NCBI RefSeq assembly: GCF_042652085.1
Contig: NZ_JBHSJF010000005.1
Span: forward strand, 1 to 64,000
Source: Flaviflagellibacter deserti
Lineage (GTDB): Bacteria > Pseudomonadota > Alphaproteobacteria > Rhizobiales > Methylopilaceae
DNA: 64,000 nucleotides
Direction: 5' to 3'
Part shown: one piece after another, positions 57,310 to 64,000 of the stretch
Numbering within the stretch: position 1 is the first letter of the stretch
Layout: each line of letters starts with the position of its first letter
Program-made: the position numbers and the translations under genes
Notes under the pieces: generated by a model
What the model saw: only the letters and a program-made list of their open reading frames with translations
What the model was told of the DNA's origin: nothing
The model's database searches: none

Positions 57310-58139
57310 GTCTGAGCGGGACCCCGGCTCCCTCCGATCCCGCCTGGAGACGCATTCTGGGCGAACGACCGGACGAGACGTTCCTGCGAGCGATGTTCCG
57401 GTTGCTCGTTGCCGGGTCTGTGTTCGTGTTGGGCTATGACGTGATCGAACGCGTGCAGAACGCTCCGGACCAAGCTGCCACGACCCTGCTGCCGGGGGAG
57501 GCTCCTGACGTTCAGCCGTTCCTTCCATCGGCTCGGCCCGATTTCGCCGAACCGGGAGAGAAGCGACCTGGGCGCGCTCCCCGCGCCGAACTGCAAAAGC
57601 CAATGACGATCGAGCTGGTGTCGGGCGGCCGCCTCGAGCTCACCGGTGTGATCACGCCAGGTAGCGCTAACCGCCTCAAGGATGAAATCGACAAGCGCGG
57701 CGACTACGTGAAAAGCGTCGTCCTCAACTCTCCTGGCGGTTCGGTCCAGGATGCCTTGGCGATGTCGAAACTGATCAGGGCGAAAGGTCTATCCACGCGC
57801 GTTGAGACCACCGGACATTGCGCCTCCTCGTGTCCTTTGGTTTTCGCAGGTGGAGTAGAAAGATTGGCGGATAAAGGTGCGTCGATCGGCGTCCATCAGG
57901 TCTTCGCGCTATCCGCGGCCGGTGCATTGGCGGATACCGGCATGGCCGACGCGCAGCGGGTCTCAGCCGAATGCCAACGCCTTCTTGTCGACATGGGCGT
58001 GGATCCGAGGGTCTGGATCCACGCTATGGAGACGCCTCCTCAGGAGCTGTTCTACTTCACCCCCGAGGAGCTGATGTCGCTCAAATTGGCGACAGCGATG
58101 TCCAAACCCGCTGCCGCACGCGGCGCCGCAGCCAAGTAG
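57306..58139 (+). CDS. Membrane-anchored ClpP/crotonase-fold protease-like protein
   Basis: The 277-residue protein has an N-terminal anchor (MFRLLVAGSVFVLGYDVIER, about 30-49), a Pro-rich linker, and a ClpP-fold domain: VVLNSPGGSVQDALAMSKLI (GG oxyanion loop), ETTGHCASSCPLVFAGG with the nucleophile in C-A-S-S-C, and ASIGVHQVFAL with the catalytic His. The extra CxxxC is typical of the periplasmic COG3904 group. The catalytic domain should face the periplasm. It is translationally coupled to the preceding membrane protein. Confidence 0.78.
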   Translation: MSLSGTPAPSDPAWRRILGERPDETFLRAMFRLLVAGSVFVLGYDVIERVQNAPDQAATTLLPGEAPDVQPFLPSARPDFAEPGEKRPGRAPRAELQKPMTIELVSGGRLELTGVITPGSANRLKDEIDKRGDYVKSVVLNSPGGSVQDALAMSKLIRAKGLSTRVETTGHCASSCPLVFAGGVERLADKGASIGVHQVFALSAAGALADTGMADAQRVSAECQRLLVDMGVDPRVWIHAMETPPQELFYFTPEELMSLKLATAMSKPAAARGAAAK

Positions 58140-58164
58140 ACTCGGATGCCCCGAAATCGAGAAG

Positions 58165-58719
58165 TCACCTCGGCTGACTGACGTCCACGGGACCGGTCAG
58201 ACCAGAATTGCCGATGACGGGCGATGTCCCCTGTCCTGCCGATGTGCGGCACGATCCAGACACCGAGTTGCTTGAACCGCCGGTCGTTGTGGAGCGTTCG
58301 CCAGTGCCGCCGCAGGCGGTGCTGGAGGATCGCGAAGCTGACTCATCGATCGAGTTCGACAGACCCGACGACTGGCCAGTACCGTAAACCGGCACCTGTT
58401 CACCGACCGATCCACCCGGCGAGGTCTGAACGCTGCCCCCGCTGCCTGGGACGCTGTAGGCGTTTGGCTGGGTCCCGCCGACACCGCTGGATGGGTTCGT
58501 GCTGGTCGTCGACCTACCCGATGCTGCCGCAGCGGCCGAATTGGCGCCCGCGCGAGGCATCGCGCTGCCGCCGCCTACCGAACCGCCAGACAATCCGCTG
58601 GAGGAGCTCGATCCGCCGCTCGAGCCTCCACCTGCGCCACTCGATTGAGCGAAAGCCACAGTTGTTCCGCCGGCAATCACGGCGACGATGGCGATCAATG
58701 AAAGAAGATTACGCGTCAT
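58165..58719 (-). CDS. Exported Ser/Gly-rich low-complexity protein
   Basis: The 184-residue product has a signal peptide (LLSLIAIVAVIAGGTTVAFA) and then a mature sequence made almost entirely of Ser, Gly, Thr, Ala and Pro (SSGAGGGSSGGSSSSSGLSG and similar). Two cysteines (TACGGTG, SGSCRTS) occur in the second half. No folded domain is evident; it may be a surface or periplasmic filler protein. It has an exact EcfG promoter 24 nt upstream and is the last gene of the island. Confidence 0.7.
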   Translation of the reverse strand: MTRNLLSLIAIVAVIAGGTTVAFAQSSGAGGGSSGGSSSSSGLSGGSVGGGSAMPRAGANSAAAAASGRSTTSTNPSSGVGGTQPNAYSVPGSGGSVQTSPGGSVGEQVPVYGTGQSSGLSNSIDESASRSSSTACGGTGERSTTTGGSSNSVSGSCRTSAGQGTSPVIGNSGLTGPVDVSQPR

Positions 58720-58743
58720 CTGAACCTCGCTGGTTCATCGGAC

Positions 58744-58768
58744 AACGTGGGGCCGGAGGCGCTGTTCC
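58744..58768 (-). promoter_or_regulatory. EcfG-type promoter of the Ser/Gly-rich gene
   Basis: On the minus strand GGAAC (58768-58764), 16 bp, CGTT (58747-58744): exact consensus match, 24 nt upstream of the start codon at 58719. Confidence 0.75.
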
Positions 58769-58996
58769 TAATAGATCGGCAATGCCTGCTCGAATTCGGC
58801 ATCATGCGGCTCGTCGGCTACATCCTCCTCGAAGTCGTCCCTTGCACCACTGCCCCAAGCCAGTTGGCACTCGGTGGCGCCTTCCTGCACGAGTTTGAGC
58901 TGGCGGTTTTGTTGCCTCGAGCTAACCGTTCGATCTAACTGGGGTCGAAAACAAGGACTTTCGTAGCTAAGCAGTTGATCCATCTGACAAATGCCT

Positions 58997-59044
58997 AGCT
59001 TCCCAAGCTGAATGTCGTGGGTTCGATTCCCATCGCCCGCTCCA
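58997..59044 (+). repeat. attR-type repeat: copy of the tRNA-Gly 3' half
   Basis: The 48 bases from AGCTTCCCAAGCTG to GCCCGCTCCA are identical to 39018-39065. The 5' half of a tRNA is absent here, so it is not a functional tRNA gene. It marks the right end of the island, 32 nt from the TRAP permease gene end. Confidence 0.85.
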
Positions 59045-59075
59045 TGTTTTCGAGCAATGGCACGACCACTCTGCT

Positions 59076-61136
59076 TCAATCTGGTGGGCGCGAGCCTCCT
59101 ACCCGTCCAGTTTCGGATCGCATGTTCCGCCTCGTCGCCATGATCTGATTAGTGATGACGGGGACGACCAGCAGCGCGCCGGCGATCGTCGAATAGAGTT
59201 CGGGCGCGATCAGGAGCATCGCCGTGGCCGCCAGGACGAGACGTTCCCAGATCGCCAGACGCGTGAGGAGCCAGCCGGAAAACGCAGCCGAGAGTGCCAG
59301 AATGCCGGCACAGCAACCGGAGAAGGCGAGAAAGAAATCCGGCCAGGTGAAGTCTTTCGTGACGAGCAATAGCGACGGCGAAAACACGAAGACGAAGGGC
59401 ACCAGCACCTTCCCCATTCCGAGGCGGAAAGCGATGTTGCCGGTGCGAAAGGGATCGGCGCCGGCCATACCCGCGGCGGCATAGGCTGCGAGCGCCACCG
59501 GCGGCGTGATGTCGGCGAGAACCCCGTAATAGAACACGAAGAAATGGGCGACGATCGGCTCCACGCCGAGCAGGCCGAGCGCCGGCGCGGCGATCGTGGC
59601 CATGATGATGTAATTCGCCGTCGTCGGAATGCCGCATCCCATCAGGATGCAGACGACGCCGGTGAGGACCAGCGTGAAGAACAGGGTCAACGCTGACATC
59701 GTGAACAGCCAAGCGGGCAGGATCGCTGCCGCCATCGTCGCCAGATCGCTCGCCACCGAGGTGACGATGAAGCTGACCTTGAAGCCCACGCCGGTCAGCG
59801 TGACCACCCCGATGACGATACCGACGGTCGCCGCGGCAGCGCCGACCGCCAGCGCATATTTCGCGCCGTCGCGCAGCCCCTCGAAAACCTCGATCGGCTT
59901 CATCCGCCGACGCGGATTGAGCAGTCCGACCGCGAGGCAGAGGGTGATGCCCCAGAAGGCGGCCAGATAGGGCGTGTAGCCGGCGAAGAGCAGCCCGACC
60001 AGTACGACGAGCGGGATCGCGGTCGGCCAGTCGCGTCTGAAAGCCTCCCGCAGATCAGGCATTTCCTCCTTGCTGAGGCCGCGAAGCCCATCCCGCTTGG
60101 CCTCGAAATGGACCTGCATGAACACGCCGAAGAAGTGCATGAAGGCCGGCACCACCGCGGCCAGGATGATCGTCGTGTAGGGAAGTCCCAGGAACTCGAT
60201 CATCAGGAAGGCGGCGGCGCCCATGATCGGAGGCGTGATCTGCCCACCGGTTGAGGCCGTAGACTCCACCCCTGCCGCAAACTCCTTGCGATACCCCAGC
60301 CGGATCATCGCGGGGATCGTCAGCGAACCGACGGTCACGGTGTTTGCGATCGAGGAGCCCGAAATCATGCCGAACAAGGCCGAGCCGAAGATCGAGACCT
60401 TCGCCGGACCGCCGGCATATCGTCCGGCGACCCACGCCGCGCAATCGAGAAAGAGCTGTCCGAGACCGATCCGGGTCGCGAACACCCCGAACAGCACGAA
60501 GTGGAAGACGTAGGTCGCCACCACGCCGAGCGGCACGCCGTAGATGCCCTGCGTCGTCAGGTAGAGATGGTCCACGATGCCTGGGATCGTGGAGCCGGGA
60601 TGCACGAGGATTCCGGGCATGCTCTGGCCGAAATAGGCATAGGCCAGAAATAGGACGGCGATGATGGGCAGCGGCCAGCCGACCGACCGGCGCGTCGCCT
60701 CGAGGAGCAGCAGGATCAGGATGCCGCCCAGGAGGACGTCGGTCGTTGTCGGATTGCCGACGCGAAAGGCGAGGTCGTCGAGCGGGATCAGCGGAACGTG
60801 GAGGACTGCGACGAGGGCCGCGATAGCCAGGATCCAATCATAGATCGGAATGCCCAACGGCCTGAGGACGCTCTGCTCGATCGGCGCGCGATAGCCGGTC
60901 TTCGTGAGCGGAAAGACCAGGAATGTCAGTGCGAGTACGAGCGAGAGATGGATGCCTCGATGCACGATCTCGGACAGAAGACCGAAACCGGCGGTGTAGT
61001 AGTGGAAGATCGACAGTCCGACGAGCGCCGCGCCGACGATCCAGCCGGCGGCCGGCGAGAGCCCGCGGAATCGGACCTCCGGGTCGAATTTCTCCTCGAG
61101 CTCACGAGCCTTCGCTTCGTCGAGTTCCAAAACCAT
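59076..61136 (-). CDS. TRAP transporter fused permease (4TM/12TM)
   Basis: I use the ATG at 61136 (MVLELDEAKARELEEKF); a GTG at 61172 would lie in the intercistronic hairpin. About 686 residues with some 17-18 spans. The small-subunit-like half (IFHYYTAGFGLLSEIVHRGI, LSLVLALTFLVFPLT) precedes the DctM-like half with GVFATRIGLGQLFLDCAAWV, GMISGSSIANTVTVGSLTIP and LMGCGIPTTANYIIMA, the conserved GSG/SxAN and G-x-P-T-x-x motifs. It is driven by ion gradients and pairs with the TAXI binding protein encoded upstream. Confidence 0.9.
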   Translation of the reverse strand: MVLELDEAKARELEEKFDPEVRFRGLSPAAGWIVGAALVGLSIFHYYTAGFGLLSEIVHRGIHLSLVLALTFLVFPLTKTGYRAPIEQSVLRPLGIPIYDWILAIAALVAVLHVPLIPLDDLAFRVGNPTTTDVLLGGILILLLLEATRRSVGWPLPIIAVLFLAYAYFGQSMPGILVHPGSTIPGIVDHLYLTTQGIYGVPLGVVATYVFHFVLFGVFATRIGLGQLFLDCAAWVAGRYAGGPAKVSIFGSALFGMISGSSIANTVTVGSLTIPAMIRLGYRKEFAAGVESTASTGGQITPPIMGAAAFLMIEFLGLPYTTIILAAVVPAFMHFFGVFMQVHFEAKRDGLRGLSKEEMPDLREAFRRDWPTAIPLVVLVGLLFAGYTPYLAAFWGITLCLAVGLLNPRRRMKPIEVFEGLRDGAKYALAVGAAAATVGIVIGVVTLTGVGFKVSFIVTSVASDLATMAAAILPAWLFTMSALTLFFTLVLTGVVCILMGCGIPTTANYIIMATIAAPALGLLGVEPIVAHFFVFYYGVLADITPPVALAAYAAAGMAGADPFRTGNIAFRLGMGKVLVPFVFVFSPSLLLVTKDFTWPDFFLAFSGCCAGILALSAAFSGWLLTRLAIWERLVLAATAMLLIAPELYSTIAGALLVVPVITNQIMATRRNMRSETGRVGGSRPPD

Positions 61137-61168
61137 GCGCGAATCCGGCTCGATAAAGACGGTGAAAT

Positions 61169-61192
61169 GCACCGGCGCCTTGGCGCCGGTGC
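61169..61192 (-). terminator. Hairpin between TAXI and TRAP permease genes
   Basis: GCACCGGCGCC (61169-61179) and GGCGCCGGTGC (61182-61192) are perfectly complementary over 11 bp with a two-base centre. No U-tract follows, so it probably stabilises the upstream binding-protein message or attenuates the permease. Confidence 0.5.
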
Positions 61193-61200
61193 GGACAGAC

Positions 61201-62214
61201 TTACTGCGTCTTTATCCCGGCTTCCTTGTAGAAGCGCTCGGCGCCGGGATGGACCGGAATGCCGACGCCCTGAAGCGCCGTCTCCTTCTTGATCTGCTTG
61301 CCCTTGGCATGGCCGCTGTCGAGCAGTTTGCGGCTATTGTCGTTCCAGAGAGCTTTGGTCACGCCATAGACCAGGTCATCGCTCTGCGATGCATTGGTCA
61401 CCAGCAAGGCGTTGACGCTGATGGTCGGTGTTTCCGCAACGCCCTTGTAGGTCTCAGCCGGGATCGTGTCCTTCGAGAAGAACCCGTATTCCTTCAGGAG
61501 CTTGTCGGCCTCCGGGCCGGAGATCGGGACGAGTTCGACGCCGACCGAGGTCGCAAGCTCGACGACCGCGCCCACCGGGAAGCCGCCGACGAAGAAGTAG
61601 GCGTCAAGCGCATTGTCGCGTAGCCGGTCGCTGGACGCGTTGGGCTTGAGGTATTCCGCCTTGACGTCCTTCTCGGTCAAGCCATAGGCGCCGAGCACGA
61701 TACGGGCGTCGATCAGCGTGCCGGAACCCGGCTCGTCGAGCGAGACGCGCTTCCCTTTCAGGTCGGCGACGGTCTTGATGCCCGCTCCCTTGCGGGCCAC
61801 CAGGTGGATCGTTTCGGGATAAAGATTGGCAATCGCCCTCAGGCCTTCGACCTTCGGCTTTCCTTCATAGACTCCGGTCCCGGTATAGGCCCAATAGGCC
61901 ACGTCGGACTGGGTTAGTCCGGCCTCCAGGGTGCCGCCCTGGATTGCGTTGATGTTGGCGACGGAACCATTGGTCGCCACGGCCGTGGCAACCAATCCCG
62001 GAACGCCGCACGCTCCGCCTTCCTCGCATTTCCGGCTGCCGGGAGCCGACGAGATGGCGTTCGAGATCAGCCCGCCGATCGGGAAATAGGTTCCGGCCGT
62101 CCCGCCGGTGCCGATCCGAAAGAACTTAATTTCCTGTGCAAAGCCGGTGGCGGCCGCGAGACTCCCCCCGATCAAGATCCCGATCGCCAGTCGGCGCGTC
62201 GTCCGCATGTCCAT
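61201..62214 (-). CDS. TAXI-family TRAP transporter solute-binding protein
   Basis: The 337-residue protein has a signal peptide (LAIGILIGGSLAAATGFA) and TAXI motifs: FFRIGTGGTAGTYFPIGGLI (the T-G-G-x-x-G-x-Y/F signature), GSVANINAIQGGTLEAGLTQ, GKRVSLDEPGSGTLIDARIV and AYFFVGGFPVGAVVELA. It binds a dicarboxylate or glutamate-like ligand in the periplasm and delivers it to the fused permease encoded 64 nt downstream. The ligand is unknown. Confidence 0.9.
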   Translation of the reverse strand: MDMRTTRRLAIGILIGGSLAAATGFAQEIKFFRIGTGGTAGTYFPIGGLISNAISSAPGSRKCEEGGACGVPGLVATAVATNGSVANINAIQGGTLEAGLTQSDVAYWAYTGTGVYEGKPKVEGLRAIANLYPETIHLVARKGAGIKTVADLKGKRVSLDEPGSGTLIDARIVLGAYGLTEKDVKAEYLKPNASSDRLRDNALDAYFFVGGFPVGAVVELATSVGVELVPISGPEADKLLKEYGFFSKDTIPAETYKGVAETPTISVNALLVTNASQSDDLVYGVTKALWNDNSRKLLDSGHAKGKQIKKETALQGVGIPVHPGAERFYKEAGIKTQ

Positions 62215-62317
62215 CTAATCCTCCCTGACGCAAACGCGAATTCTTGTTGTCCTGCAATGGTGGCACGAGCCCACTTGATCCGACAATGGGTATCGCCCCC
62301 GCGGATCGAGGTGTCGG

Positions 62318-62788
62318 TCAGGCTTCTCGCGATCCCATCGTCTCGATCAGATTGTCGCGCAGCCTCGAAACGGCCTTCTGCAGCCTGGCGAACTCCTCGA
62401 CCGGCAGGCCCGTCTGCTTCACCAAAGTCATGTTCAGCCCCTGCTCGCGCAGGCGGCGGCCGGCCTCGGTCAGGCCGACGCGGACCACACGCTCGTCCTG
62501 CGGATCGCGCCGGCGGGTGAGATAGCCCATCGTCTCCAGCTTCTTCAGGATGGGCGTCAGCGTGTTGGACTCGAGAAACAGCTTCTCGCCAAGCCCGCTC
62601 ACCGTCTGGTCGTCCTGCTCCCAGAGCGCGACGATTGCGATGTACTGGGTGTAGGTCAGGCCGAGCTTGTCCAGGATCGGCTTGTAGGCGCGGCCATAGG
62701 CCAGATTGGCCGAATAGACCGCAAAGCACAGGAAATCGGCGAGCTTCGGGCTCGGCGGACCGTCCGGGGCGGCGGGCTTCATTCTCAT
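62318..62788 (-). CDS. ohrR: OhrR-type MarR regulator (copy 2)
   Basis: The 156-residue regulator closely resembles copy 1: LADFLCFAVYSANLAYGRAY with the reactive cysteine, LGLTYTQYIAIVALWEQDDQ, FLESNTLTPILKKLETMGYL and RRDPQDERVVRVGLTEAGRR. It is divergent from the second ohr gene. The recognition region is similar to that of copy 1, but the operator sequences of the two loci differ in their flanks, which could keep the circuits separate. Confidence 0.88.
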   Translation of the reverse strand: MRMKPAAPDGPPSPKLADFLCFAVYSANLAYGRAYKPILDKLGLTYTQYIAIVALWEQDDQTVSGLGEKLFLESNTLTPILKKLETMGYLTRRRDPQDERVVRVGLTEAGRRLREQGLNMTLVKQTGLPVEEFARLQKAVSRLRDNLIETMGSREA

Positions 62789-62834
62789 CTCTCCAATGCG
62801 AGACGTGGTCTTCTCATACCTACATATATCGCAT

Positions 62835-62907
62835 CCGATTAAATCGGAAGATTGACATTCCTCGCATCCTCCTATTTATAACTCGCATCCGAGTTAATCG
62901 GTTGCGA
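62835..62907. promoter_or_regulatory. OhrR operators, ohr/ohrR copy 2
   Basis: CCGATT-A-AATCGG is perfect at 62835-62847, preceded by TCGCAT. TCGCATCCGA (62883-62892) faces TCGGTTGCGA (62898-62907), 9 of 10 complementary. Both lie in the divergent gap, one near each gene. The half-site TCGCATCCGA recurs upstream of the P460 gene. Confidence 0.65.
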
Positions 62908-62928
62908 ATAAATAAGGAGAACCACATT

Positions 62929-63345
62929 ATGAGTCAGATCGAGAAGGTCCTTTACACCGGCAAGACCCATACCACGGGCGGCCGCGACGGCGCGGCCCGC
63001 AGCAGCGACGGAAACCTGGACGTGAAGCTGTCGCGATTTGGCTCCTCCGGTACCGGCACCAATCCCGAACAGCTGTTCGCCGCCGGCTGGTCGGCCTGCT
63101 TCATCGGCGCCATGGGGATCGAGGCCGGCAGACGGCAGATCACCCTGCCGCCGGATCTCGCGGTCGATGCGGAAGTCGACCTCGGTACTGGCAGCGGCGG
63201 CTATTTCCTGCAGGCCCGCCTCAATGTCAGCCTGCCGGGCATCGAGCGGGAGACCGCGCAAGCACTGGTCAATGCCGCCCACCAGACCTGCCCCTATTCC
63301 AAGGCCACGCGCGACAATATCGATGTCGAGATCAAGCTCGTCTGA
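62929..63345 (+). CDS. ohr: Organic hydroperoxide resistance protein Ohr (copy 2)
   Basis: From ATG 62929 behind AAGGAGA, the 138-residue protein has VLYTGKTHTTGGRDGAARSS, GWSACFIGAMGIEA (peroxidatic Cys) and HQTCPYSKATRDNIDVEIKL (resolving Cys). It is a second thiol peroxidase, only moderately like copy 1, so not a recent duplicate. Regulation by the divergent OhrR is very likely. Confidence 0.92.
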   Translation: MSQIEKVLYTGKTHTTGGRDGAARSSDGNLDVKLSRFGSSGTGTNPEQLFAAGWSACFIGAMGIEAGRRQITLPPDLAVDAEVDLGTGSGGYFLQARLNVSLPGIERETAQALVNAAHQTCPYSKATRDNIDVEIKLV

Positions 63346-63381
63346 CTCACCTTGTCTCGCGACGTCGCCGACCTATTAAAC

Positions 63382-63406
63382 TCGGATGCGATAAAATCGC
63401 ATCCGA
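63382..63406 (+). promoter_or_regulatory. OhrR-like operator upstream of the P460 gene
   Basis: TCGGATGCGAT (63382-63392) and ATCGCATCCGA (63396-63406) are perfectly complementary with an AAA centre. The half-site matches the operators of the second ohr gene, so the same repressor probably controls the cytochrome P460-like gene that starts 20 nt downstream. Confidence 0.65.
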
Positions 63407-63425
63407 ACATCAAAACGGAGACACC

Positions 63426-63935
63426 ATGAACAGCCTGGCCAAGCTGGCGCTTCTCCTGGCAGGCCTTGCCGTGGTCATCACGTGCAGCGCTGAAGCCTTT
63501 ACCGAGTCCGCGCCGCAGAACGCCTCGCCGATATTTGGAGTGACGATTCCCGACGGCTATCGGCAATGGGAACTAGTCGCCCCCGCCCAGGAAGGCGAGC
63601 CGTTGAACGAGCTTCGCGCGGTGCTCGGCAATCCGATCGCGCTCAAGGCCTATCGGGAAGGCACGCTTCCATTCCCCGACGGCACAGTGCTCGCCAAGCT
63701 TGCCTGGAAGCACGTCCAGTCGCCGGAATTCGAACCCGCTTCGATACCCGGCGCCGCCACCACGCTGCAGATCATGGTCAAGGACTCGAAGAAATACGCG
63801 GCGACGGGCGGCTGGGGTTTCGGCCGGTTCGTCAACGGAAAACCGGTCGACGAGGCCCAGCACGAGACCTGCTTCGCCTGCCACGAAGCCCGGGTGAAGA
63901 ACCACGATTTCGTTTTCACCCGGCTCGCTCCCTGA
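63426..63935 (+). CDS. Cytochrome P460-family haem protein
   Basis: The 169-residue exported protein has a signal peptide (LAKLALLLAGLAVVITCSAE), then the P460 domain: GVTIPDGYRQWELVAPAQEG, LRAVLGNPIALKAYREGTLP, PDGTVLAKLAWKH and a C-terminal haem site HETCFACHEARVKNHDFVFT (CxxCH). P460 haem proteins act on hydroxylamine or hydroxamates, or simply carry electrons. It shares an operator with ohr copy 2, suggesting a peroxide-linked role. A good GGAGA precedes the ATG. Confidence 0.87.
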   Translation: MNSLAKLALLLAGLAVVITCSAEAFTESAPQNASPIFGVTIPDGYRQWELVAPAQEGEPLNELRAVLGNPIALKAYREGTLPFPDGTVLAKLAWKHVQSPEFEPASIPGAATTLQIMVKDSKKYAATGGWGFGRFVNGKPVDEAQHETCFACHEARVKNHDFVFTRLAP

Positions 63936-64000
63936 GGATCGAAAGACGCCTCTTTCAGCGCACCGCCGCGTATCTGCATACGCCGGGCCGCCTGAGGACA

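Larger units (their letters stand above)
39018..59044. mobile_element. Genomic island of about 20 kb in tRNA-Gly, stress-gene cargo
   Basis: The island is bounded by the 48-bp direct repeats and replaces what would otherwise be an azoR, tRNA-Gly, TRAP-transporter neighbourhood. Cargo includes an IorAB-type molybdenum oxidoreductase, a DegP-like protease, a cold-shock protein, a GH13 enzyme with a flavin oxidoreductase, two ClpP-fold gene pairs, a cardiolipin-synthase-like protein and many small exported proteins. It has longer intergenic gaps and more gene fragments than the flanks. No integrase, relaxase or transposase is visible, so it is either decayed or mobilised in trans. Several cargo genes carry EcfG-type promoters. 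Confidence 0.75.

Noticed and set aside
58768..59079. Leftward open frame with GDGNRTHDIQLGKLG
   Set aside because: Antisense translation of the partial tRNA copy at attR.

Overview
The window is GC-rich chromosomal DNA from an alphaproteobacterium, most likely order Hyphomicrobiales (Rhizobiales). The evidence is the typical alphaproteobacterial run murA, DUF2948, hisD, UPF0262, infA, maf, yacG, the four-gene ligase-associated DNA repair set, Ohr/OhrR pairs, TTT and TRAP transporters, and promoters of the EcfG general-stress-response type. No ribosomal RNA operon, plasmid replication gene, CRISPR array or intact transposase was seen.

Layout. 1-98 is the start of a UDP-glucose dehydrogenase. 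713-2803 is an orphan phage-type recombination module (HNH, YqaJ exonuclease, ERF annealing protein) with a cluster of palindromic operator-like sites. 2825-4994 holds three SAM methyltransferases and a decayed fragment. 5226-6260 is an exported FecR-domain protein. 6276-12198 is a D-glucarate module: TctC-TctB-TctA uptake, GarL aldolase, GudD dehydratase and a GntR regulator, all leftward. 12443-14234 has a cell-wall hydrolase, a Gfo/Idh/MocA oxidoreductase and tRNA-Thr. 14336-21820 has a cyclase/FGE fusion protein followed by housekeeping genes. 21817-28489 is the ligase-associated repair set. 28584-32188 contains a GMC dehydrogenase operon with its cytochrome c. 32311-34337 has the first ohr/ohrR pair and an AcuI-type reductase. 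34383-38912 has a two-component system, a phospholipid methyltransferase, a DedA protein and HxlR/azoreductase. 38991-39065 is tRNA-Gly.

The most interesting part is 39018-59044. A 48-bp exact copy of the 3' half of tRNA-Gly recurs at 58997-59044, so about 20 kb lies between direct repeats in the manner of a tRNA-integrated genomic island, although no integrase is present. Its cargo looks like stress biology: a DegP-like protease, a cold-shock protein, a cardiolipin-synthase-like enzyme, a GH13 enzyme, two ClpP-fold proteins paired with partner genes, DUF2243 and YrzE-type membrane proteins, and many small exported or membrane proteins. Five exact matches to GGAAC-N16/17-CGTT (the EcfG promoter consensus), plus several one-mismatch versions, each sit about 24-38 nt upstream of a gene in the correct orientation. 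I infer that the island delivers a ready-made set of targets to the host's general stress response.

After the island, 59076-62214 encodes a TAXI-TRAP transporter. 62318-63935 has a second ohrR/ohr pair and a cytochrome P460-like gene that shares the same operator sequence.
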